Assembly (NCBI RefSeq): GCF_018326285.1
Contig: NZ_AP023362.1
Span: 5,332,001-5,396,000, forward strand
DNA length: 64,000 nucleotides
Source of the DNA: Mycolicibacterium sp. TY81
GTDB taxonomy: Bacteria > Actinomycetota > Actinomycetes > Mycobacteriales > Mycobacteriaceae
Reading direction: 5' to 3'
Under the pieces are notes generated by a model. It was not told where the DNA came from, made no database searches, and worked only from the letters and a program-made list of their open reading frames with translations. Shown here piece after piece: positions 34,367 to 43,900 of the stretch (positions within the stretch are counted from its first letter, which is position 1; each line of letters starts with the position of its first letter). A program made the position numbers and the translations under genes.

Positions 34367-34699
34367 GGGGCTAACTATACCGCCGGGTAACTTCATCGCA
34401 AAGCAGTCAAGAGCAAATTTTTCGCAGCTAACCAACCCAGTGGTTGAACGGGGTGGTTTCGCGACCGGTTTATGGCCGCTGACCTGCAGTTTAGTCCGAA
34501 TGTGATGTCCGCCACCGGAAACTTCCGGAACTGAGGATGACGTGTCAGTTGGGGCCAATGGGAGCCCTGTTGTGGCGTCTTCGCGGTGGATGCGAAGGCT
34601 TACGCCCGCCGTGATCTCAGCGCCCGAATCGGCGCGGTCCGACGGCAATCCTGGGGGGTCGCTGTGAGGCGGGTCACCATGCCGTGGTTATGTGAGGTA

Positions 34700-34809
34700 T
34701 GCGTCGGGTAGCGGTGTGGGGCACAGGCAACATGGGGGCGACGGCGATCCGGTCGGCGGTCGCGTTCCCGGGGCTCGAGCCTGACAGAATTGCTCGCGCA
34801 CGTCAATAA
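34700..34809 (+). pseudogene. Decayed N-terminal fragment of an NAD(P)-binding reductase
   Basis: ATG at 34700 gives MRRVAVWGTGNMGA, a Rossmann start (GxGxxG) like mycobacterial dihydrodipicolinate-reductase-like proteins. One base is missing after position 34740. Shifting frame at 34741 restores the family-like sequence TAIRSAVAFPGLEP, which then ends at a TAA (34807). No further homologous sequence follows. The fragment is therefore a frameshifted and truncated relic lying between fadE5 and the TPP locus. Confidence 0.6.
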
Positions 34810-34819
34810 CTTATTGACG
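34801..34819. promoter_or_regulatory. Perfect 19-bp palindrome
   Basis: CGTCAATAACTTATTGACG: 9-bp perfect arms around one base. AT-rich against a GC-rich background. It lies at the end of the gene relic and 42 bp before the pks terminator hairpin. Could be a regulator site or a junction scar. Confidence 0.4.
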
Positions 34820-34860
34820 CCAGTGCGGGGTATTTCTGGGCTGGTAGGCCCAAAGGACTG

Positions 34861-34896
34861 GGTGTGCACGCGGCCGGTTCAGACCGCGTGCACACC
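34861..34896 (-). terminator. Hairpin downstream of the pks gene
   Basis: Perfect 13-bp stem GGTGTGCACGCGG/CCGCGTGCACACC with a 10-nt loop, 11 nt beyond the pks stop codon. Confidence 0.75.
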
Positions 34897-34907
34897 CGTC
34901 ACAGTCG

Positions 34908-37900
34908 TCACTCCTGTGCGGCAGGTGCCTCAGGCTCGGCGTCGCCGGCAGCCTCGGCAGGCGCCGCAGCCTCCGCCGCCGACTCCGCCGCGGCCGACTC
35001 CTCAACCGTCGCCTCCGGTGCACCCGATGGCGCATCCGACGGCGGCAGCTGCGACGCCAGGTGCCCGGCGAGTTCGCCGAGGGTCGGGTAGTCGAAGATC
35101 GCCGTCGGGCTGATGTCGAACTTGCCGCCGAACTGACCGAACAACCGGTTGCGGAGCTCGACCGCCATCAACGAGTCGGTGCCCAGATCGAGGAACCGGC
35201 TCGTGGCCGCGGGCGGCTGCGCCAGGCGCAGGAAGCCCTGCACCTCCTTCTGCAGGAACTCGGTGATGAAGCCGGCGCGCTGGGCGTCCGGAATCTCCTG
35301 CAGCTGCCGCAGCAGCTCGCTGTCGCCGGCGGCCGCGGTGTCGCTGGTCGGCAACACCTGGTCGAGCAGCGGCGGGCGGATGCCGCCGAGCATCTTGGCG
35401 GCCCGCTGCCAGTTGGCTTTGAGGACCGTCGCCTGCGCCGCACCGTGGCGGATCACCTCACCGAGGGCAGCCAGGGCCGCCGACGGCTCGAGCGGCATCA
35501 TGCCCTGCGCGCTGAGGTTCGCGGTGGCAGCCTGCGAGCTGGCCATGCCGCCGCGGCCCCACGGACCGAAGTTGACGGCCGTGGCCGGCAGACCCAGTGC
35601 CCGGCGGTGCGCGACGAGGCCGTCGAGCAGCGCGTTGGCCGTCGCGTAGTTGGCTTGCGCCGGTGAACCCAGCACCGCCGACGCCGACGAGTAGACGATG
35701 AAGAAGTCGAGATCGTCGTCCTGCGTCAGCTTGTGCAGGTGCAGCGCGCCGAAGGCCTTGGGGCCCAGGGTCTTCCGGAAGCGCTCCAGATCCTGCTGGG
35801 GCAGCAGCGCGTCGTCGAGCACACCCGCCAGGTGGGCCACGCCGGCCAGCGGCGGCAGTTCGGTGCGGATCCGGTCGAGCAACGCGGTAACCGAGGACTC
35901 GTCACCGACGTCGCCGGAGAAGACGTGCACCCGGCAGTGGAAGCGCTCCATCATCGCGTCGATGGCGCGCTGCGCCTCGCCGTCCGGCTCGCGCCGGCTG
36001 GTCAGCACGATGTCGCCGGCACCCAGCTGGGCCAGGTAGGCGGCGGTGTGCAGACCGAGCGCCCCGAGACCACCGGTCACCAGGTAGGTCCGATCACCGT
36101 GCGGCTGCAGCGGTTTCGGCATCTGCACCACGATCTTGCCGATGTGCCGGGCCTGCTGCATCCGGCGGAACGCCGTCTTGGCCTCGGTCAGCGGGTAGAC
36201 CTCGGCGGGCACCGGCGTCCACTCACCCTTGGCCAGGCCGTCGGCCACCTCTTCCATGAGCCGCTGGATGTGCGCGGGATCGGTCATCATCGTCACGTCC
36301 AGCGCGACGATCTCGTAGTTGATGTCCGGCCGCGCCTCTGCCATGCGTTCGGGGGTCCAGATGTCGCGCTTGGCGATCTCGGCGAATCGGCCGCCCTGGG
36401 CGGTCGCGCGCACCGTGGCCTCGACGAAGCCCTCGTTGGTCAGGCTATTGAGCACCACGTCCACGCCCTCGCCGTTGGTGTCGGCGAGAATCTGGTCCGC
36501 GAAATCGGTTGTGCGCGAGTCGTAGACGTGCTCCACACCCATCTTGCGTAGCGTCGCGCGCTTGTAGGTGCTGGCGGTGGCGAAGACGATCGCGCCCTTC
36601 TGGCGCGCCATCTGCACCGCGGCCAACCCGACACCACCACTGGCGGCGTGGATCAGCACGCGGTCGCCCGGCTTGAGCTGCGCCCAGTCGAACGCCAGCC
36701 GGACCGTCAGCGCGGCGGCGGGCAGCGTCGCCGCGTCGACCGGGTTGATGCCCTCGGGGACGACGGCGAGCAGCTGCTCCGGCACGTTGAGCCGGCTGGA
36801 GAAGGCGCCCTGCATGGAGCCGAACACCCGCTGCCCGACCTCGAATCGGGTGACCTCCGAACCCAATTCGGTGATGACACCGCACAGGTCGCCACCGATG
36901 GGCCCCGGATCGCCCGGGTACAGGCCCAGTACGTTGAGCACGTCGCGGAAGTTGAGGCCGGCGGCCTCGATCCGGACCTGCACCTCGTGCGGCTCCGGCG
37001 GCGTCACGTCTTTCTCGGTCAGCCGCAGGTTGTCGATCGCGCCACGCTCGGTGGGAGCCAGCACGTAGTCGTCCGAACGCGGCATCGGCAGGTGGCCGCT
37101 GCGCGCCCAGTGCATGAGCCGTGGCACGAGGAACTTGCCTTGCCGCAGTGCGAATTCGGACTCGGTGACGGGAGTGCCCAGGATGCCGGTCAGCCAGTTG
37201 GTGGCGTTGTCGTCGGCGCCGTCGAGGTCGACGAGCTTGAGCCGCAGGGTCGGCTGCTCGTTGATGACGGTGCGCCCCAGGCCCCACAGTGCGGCCTGCA
37301 CGGGGTCGACGGGCTCGCCGGGCTCGGTGGCCACAGCGCGCTCGGTGACGATCCACAGGCCGCCGGTGAGGTTCAGCTTCTCCTCGGCGAGTGCGGTCTG
37401 CATGCCCGCCAGCACGGTGCCGACCTCGGTCTCGAGGCGGGCCGCGACGTCGGCGTCCTCGTAGCCCGAAGCGCGCCAGACGATTCCGGCGACGGGCGCG
37501 CCCGCCTCGGCTGCCGTGGTGATCGCCTGCTGCCAGGCGGCGGCGTCCAGGGTCTGGTCGAGCTTGACGGCGCCGGGGAGACCGGCGGCCAACTCGTCGA
37601 ATCCCGCGACCAGCCAGGTGCCGGTGGTCTTGGTTTCGGCCTCGTCGGCAGCGGCTGGTGCCGCACCTTCTTGCCAGCCCAGCGTGTACAGCAGGCGGGT
37701 GGTGTCGCCACCGAGCCCGCGCATCAGCGCCTCACGCGGTGCCCGCTTCACGGTGAACTCGGTGATGCCACCGAGGCGCTTGCCGTCGCGATCGAGGAAG
37801 TCGATGTCGAAGACCTGCGTCTCGTTGGTCAACTCACTGGTGTGCCAGCGTGCCCGCGCGTAGAAGCGCCGCGGCATCTTCTCGCGCAGCTCGACCTGGC

Positions 37901-40900
37901 CGTACCGCAGCGGCAGGAACAGGTCGTGCATGCCGTGCTCGGCGGCCAGCAGCGCCGGGAAGGCCGGGAAGGCCACACCGGTGCAGAGGTCCAGCAGGAC
38001 GGGATGGATGGGCTCGGTGCTGAGGTGCTCGGCGAGCTCGTCACCGACCGACACGTCACCGATGGCCATGCCGTCACGCACCCACAGCGACTTGAGCGAC
38101 GTGGACCACGTTGGGCCCCAGGCCAATTCCATGTCGTTGAAGGTCTCGAACAGCTGCTGCGGACGCAGCCGCTCCATGCGCTCGACGACGTCCTCCATCG
38201 AACCCGGGATGTTGTCCGCCGCATCTTCTTCAGAGGCGCCGGCGAGCAGGGTGCCGTCGGCGTTGAGCGACCACTCGGCCTCCCGGACGCCGTTCGGCCG
38301 GCTGTGGACCTGGAACTTCCAGCCTTCGCCGTCATCGAGGGTCCGGATGGTCAGCTGTGTCTCGCGAGACGCCTTGTCGGGCAGGATGATCGGCTCGTAG
38401 AAGAAAACTTCCTTCACCCGCGCCGGCGCTCCGACCGACGCCAGGGCCATGGCCGCGTACGTCGCGCCCGGCACCACGACGGTGCCGTAGATGACGTGAT
38501 GCGACAGCCACGGCTGCGTCTTGACCGACAACACATTGCTGTAGATCGTGTCGCCGGTGGCCAGATCCTTGGCACTGCCCAGGATTCCGGACGTGGCCGC
38601 CGCCCCGCCGGAGCTCATGCCCACGACATTCGCGGTCTTGGGCCAGAAGCGGCGCCGCTGGAACGGGTACGTCGGCAGCTCCACGCGGTTTCCGCGGTTC
38701 TTCACCGCGAAGTCCGGCCGGTGCCCGCAGATGTACGTCGTGGCAAGCGCTTCGGTGATCTGCCGCTGCGCGTTGGCGCCCTTGCGCAGGGACACGATGG
38801 CCCGCGGGGTCTCGGCGCCCTCGGGCCAGCACTGCAGCGCGGCCGCAGTCAGGATCGGCTGCGGACCGATCTCCATCAGCACCGAGCACCCCAGCGCCGC
38901 CACGGTCTTGACGCTCTCGGTGAACTGCACGGGCTGACGGGAATGCCGCCGCCAGTACAGCGCGTCGATCGGCGTCTCGGCGTTGAGGACGGCGCCGGTG
39001 CGGTTGCAGATCAGCGGCAGCGTGGGCGTCGCGAACTGGAACTGCGTTGCGAAGGACTCGAATTCGTCGAGCACCGGGTCCAGCAGCTCCGAGTGGAACG
39101 CGTGGCTGGTCTCGAGCCAGGTGCAGCGCGTGGCGTCCTCGCTGCAGGCGGTGACGATCTGCTCCAGATCCTCGGCCGGGCCCGACAGCACGGTGTTGCG
39201 GCCGTTGTACGCACCGACCGACACTCGCGGGTACGCCTCGGCGGCGCGTTCCACGTATTCGGGATCGGCGAACACCGCCACCATGCGACCACCGGCCGGC
39301 AGGCTGGCGAACAGCCGGCCGCGCTCGGCGATCAGCCGGGCGCCGTCCTCGAGGCTGAACACGCCGGCCACACAGGCCGCCGCGTACTGACCGACGCTGT
39401 GGCCCAGCACCGCGTCGGGCTCGATGCCCCACGACTGCCACAACCGGGCCAGGCCCATCTCGACGGCGAAGATCGCGGGTTGCGCGAACGCGGTGTTGCG
39501 CAGCGTCTCTGCCGCTTCCCGATCGTTGCCGAACATGACCTCCAGCAGCGGGCGCGGCAGGATCGGATCGACCGCCTGCGCGCACCGGCGCACCACGTCG
39601 GCGAAAACGGGTTCGGTGTCGAACAATTCGCGGGCCATGCCCGGGTACTGGCTGCCCTGGCCGGGGAAGAACCACGCGGTGGTCGGCGGGTCGGTGCACT
39701 CGCCCTTGAGCACGCCCGGCCGCAGCTTGTTCGCCACCAGGTCTTCCAGCAGGTTCTTGGCGTCGTGGACGGTGTTGGCGACCACCGCGGCGCGGTGCTC
39801 GAAGTGCGAACGTCCCGAGCCGGCGGTGAAGCACACGTCGGCGATCGAGGCGTCGGGGTGTGCTTCGAGCCAGTCGCGGTACTTCTGCGCCAGGGCCGTC
39901 AGGCCCTGGGCCGAGCGGGCCGACAGCGGCAGCACGCTGATCGGTTCGGCGGCAGGGGTTTCCGGAGTGACGTCGTCGGCGGCATCCTCGTCAGACACCA
40001 CGACCGGCGCCTCTTCCAACAGCACGTGTGCGTTGGTGCCGGTGAACCCGAAGGAGCTCACGCCGGCGCGACGCGGACGGCCGTCGGTGTGCCACGGGGT
40101 GGGCTTGTCGACGACCTGGACGGGCAGCGAGTCCCAGGGGATGTGCGGCGACGGCTTGTTGAAATGCAGCGTCTGCGGGAGCATCTCGTGCTCGAGCGAC
40201 AACACCACCTTGACCAGACCGGCGACGCCGGCCGCGGACTCGAGGTGTCCGATGTTGGTCTTCGCGGTGCCCATGAGCAGCGGCCGGTTCGCATCCCGGC
40301 CCGCGCCGTACGCGGCCGCCGCGGCCTGCACCTCGATCGGGTCGCCGAGCGGCGTGCCGGTGCCGTGCGCTTCCAGGTAGTCGACGTCGCCGCCGCTGAG
40401 GCCGGCCCGGGCCAGCGCGGTGTTGATGAGTCGTTGCTGCGCACCACCATTGGGGACGGTGAGGCCGCTGGACGCGCCGTCCTGGTTGACCGCGGTGCTC
40501 CGGATGACGGCGGCGATGCGGTCACCGTCGCGCTGCGCGTCGCTGAGCCGCTTGAGGACCAGGACGCCGCAGCCTTCACCGCGGACGTAGCCGTCGGCAC
40601 TGGCATCGAACGTCTTGCAGCGGCCGTCGGGCGCCAGCATCCGCGCGCGGGACGCCGCGACGATGGACGCCGGGCTCAGCAGCACGTTGACGCCACCGGC
40701 CAGCGCCATGTCGCAGTCGCCCGCGTGCAGCGCCTGCACGGCCTGGTGGACCGCGACCAGCGACGAGCTGCAGGCGGTGTCGACCGCCATGGCCGGCCCT
40801 TCCAGGCCCAGCGTGAACGACACACGACCGGCGATGGCGTTGAGCGCGTTACCGGTGATGAAGTGCGGTTCGAGATTCTCGACCGAACCGCCCGAGAGCA

Positions 40901-43900
40901 GATGCGAGTATTCGTTGGCGCCGACGCCGATGAACACGCCGGTTCGGCTGCCGCGCAACGCCGCCGGGGCGTAGCCGGCCCGCTCCAGGCCCTCCCACGC
41001 GATCTCGAGCATCAGCCGCTGCTGCGGGTCGATCCACACGGCCTCGCGCGGCGAGATGCCGAAGAACTCCGGATCGAAGGTGTCGACGCTGTCGAGGTAA
41101 CCACCGGAGCGCGTGTAGATCTTGCCCGGCGTCATGGCGTCGGGGTCGTAGAACTCGTCGACGTCGAAGCGGTCCTCGGGAATCTCGCTGATCGCGTCGA
41201 CACCCTGAGAAAGCACCTGCCAGAACGCATCCGGATCGGGCGAACCCGGGAAACGGCACGCCACCGAGACGATGGCGATGGGCTCGTCGGCAGCGGCGAG
41301 CGACTTGAGCTCGGTGACGGCCTTGGTGCCGGCCTTCTCGCTGAGGTTGAGGATGTCGCTGAGCAGGTAGTCCGCGACGTCGGTGAGGCGCGGGTGGTCC
41401 ATGGCGAGGGTCGCCGGAAGTTCCTTGCCGACACCCTGTTCCAGGCGGCGACGCAGTTCGACAGCCATCAGGGAGTCCATGCCGAGGTCGAAGAACCCGG
41501 TCTCCTCGCGGATCTCGGAGGCCTCGATGCGCGTCACCTCGGCGACGGCGTCCCGCAGGTACTCCAAGACGAGCTTCTTGCGCTGCTGCACCGGCGCGGC
41601 GATGAGCTGCTCGACCAGTCGGGTGTTGCCGGACGCGCCGACGGCGCCGGCGGTCGCGGATTCGGGCACCTCACGGGCGACCTCGGCGAGCAGGGCGCGG
41701 GACCCGGCCTGCGAGTAGATCGGCAGGAACTTGGCCCAATCCATGCGTGCCACAACGGCTTCCGCGGGGTTGCCGCCGGCCACCATGACGTCGGCCATGC
41801 CGGTGAGGGCATCGGCGGGGGACAGGGTGCGGACGCCGCGGCGTTCCAGCTGGGCGCGGGCATCGGGGTCGGCCATACCGGCGGACCACGGGCCGAAGTT
41901 GACGCTCATACCGGGCACACCCTGCTCACGCAGGCGCCAGGTCAGGCCGTCGAGGAACGCGTTGGCGGCGCTGTAGGCGGTCTGGCCGTAGCTGCCCCAC
42001 ACGGCCGAGATCGACGACGTGGACAGGAAGAAGTCCAGCTTCAGGTCGGTGACGGCTTCACTCAGGTACCAAGCGCCCCATACCTTCCCGGAGAAGACGC
42101 GCTCCAGTTCGGCGTCTTCCAGGGTGGCCAGCGGCGTGGTGCTGTTCTCGCCGGCGGCGTGCACGACACCGGCCAGCGGCGGCAGTTCGGCGCGCAGGGT
42201 CGACATCAGGCGGGCGACGTCGTGCGGATTGGCGACATCGGCGGTGACGACACGCGTCTGGCAGCCGTACTGCTCGCGCAGTGCGTCAATGCGCTGCTGC
42301 GCTGCCTCACTCGGCGCGCGCCGGCTGGTCAGCACCAGATTCCGGGCGCCGTGCGCGGCCAGGTGACCCGCGATCTCCAGGCCGAGCGAACCCAGGCCAC
42401 CGGTCACCAGATACGTTGCGTCAGCGCGCAATTCCAGCTGTGTCGGGTTCGGCTGCCCGGTACGGCGGACCAGGCGGGGCACGTGCACCCCCTCGGTGCG
42501 CAGCGCGATCTGGTCTTCGCCGCGCGGCGCCGCGATCACCTGGGTGAGCAACCGCGACCATTCCTCGGTGCTGCCCTCGGCCAGGTCGGCCAGACCGCCC
42601 CACACCTGGGGGTATTCCAGCGCTGCCGAACGGCCGAAGCCCCACAGTCCGGTCTGCTCGGGTGCGACGGTGTCGGCGTCGGTAACGCGTTGTGCACCAC
42701 GGGTGACCACCCAGATGGGCGCCCGCAGCTCGGCGGCGGCCGCCGCGCGGAACAGGCGTTGTGTGCCGCTGAGGACACGGTGCTGCACCCGCAGCAAGGC
42801 CTGCATGGAAGCCCGGTCGGCATCGAGCCCCGCGACGTGCAGGATGCGCAGCGTCGGTTCCTCCTCGACAGCCGCGCGCAGGTCGGCCTCCAGCTGCTGC
42901 TCGTCGGCGTCGGAGCCCGGCAACCCGAGAACGCGGTGCCGGTGGCCGGCCCGGGTCAGGGCCTCGCTCAGCGGCGCGAGCACGGCCGCGTCGTCTCCGA
43001 TGACGACCCACGCGGAGCCCTCGCCGACCTCCGCGGGCGCTCCGGCCGCGATCTTGTCCCAGCGGGTTTCGTACCGGGCGTCCGAGACGGACTGCGCGGT
43101 GCGCTGCCGGTTGTGCTGGGCCGCAAGCTTGTTCAGCACTGCGGTGGTCGATTCATCGGTGCCGCCCAGCAAGGTGGCGAGCTCGTCGATGCGGCCGTCT
43201 TCGAGCAGGCGGACGGCCTCGGTGGTCGCCCCGCCACCCATGTGCGCCGTGGCGGTCGGTGCGACGCGCTCGTCACGGAACCAGTACGCCTTGCGCTGGA
43301 ACGGGTAGGTCGGCAGATCGACCTTGTGTGCCGAGCCGGGCCGGACGGCCGCGAAGTCGGGCAGGTGCCCGGCGGTGTAGGTGGTGGCCAGCGCCTCGGT
43401 GATCTGCCGGTGGTCGGCGCCCTTGCGGCGCAACGACGCAATGGCGCGCGGCGCGGTCGCCGGGTCGGGCCAGGCGCGCAGCGCCGCGGCGGTCAGGATC
43501 GGCTGCGGGCCGACTTCGAGCAGTACCGCGCAACCGAGCTTGGCGAGCGTCTCGACGCCCTTGGAGAACTCGACGGGCTGACGTGCGTGCCGGCGCCAGT
43601 ACTGACCGTCGAGCTTGGCGGTGCGGCCCAGGGTGTCACCGGTGCGGTTGCACACCAGGATGCGCTGCGGCGCGTTGAACGTGAATTGGTTTGCGTACGA
43701 CTCGAATTCGTCGAGCGCCGGGTCCAGCAGCGCCGAGTGGAAGGCGTGGCTGGTCTCCAGCCAGTCGCACCGGACACCGTCGCCCGTCAGCCCGGCGACG
43801 GCGCGTTCCAGGTCGGCGCCCGGACCGGACAGCACGGTGTTGGCGCCGTTGTACGCGGCGACCGACAGGCTCGGGTATTCGTCGGTCAGCCGCTCGACGC

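Noticed and set aside
32006..34390. 794-aa plus-strand open frame over fadE5
   Set aside because: Shadow of fadE5. It also reads through the pucR end in another frame and through the terminator at 32424-32451.
34790..35113. Plus-strand ORF starting in the gene relic
   Set aside because: It crosses the pks terminator hairpin and the antisense of the PKS C-terminus, and becomes Pro/Arg-rich noise.
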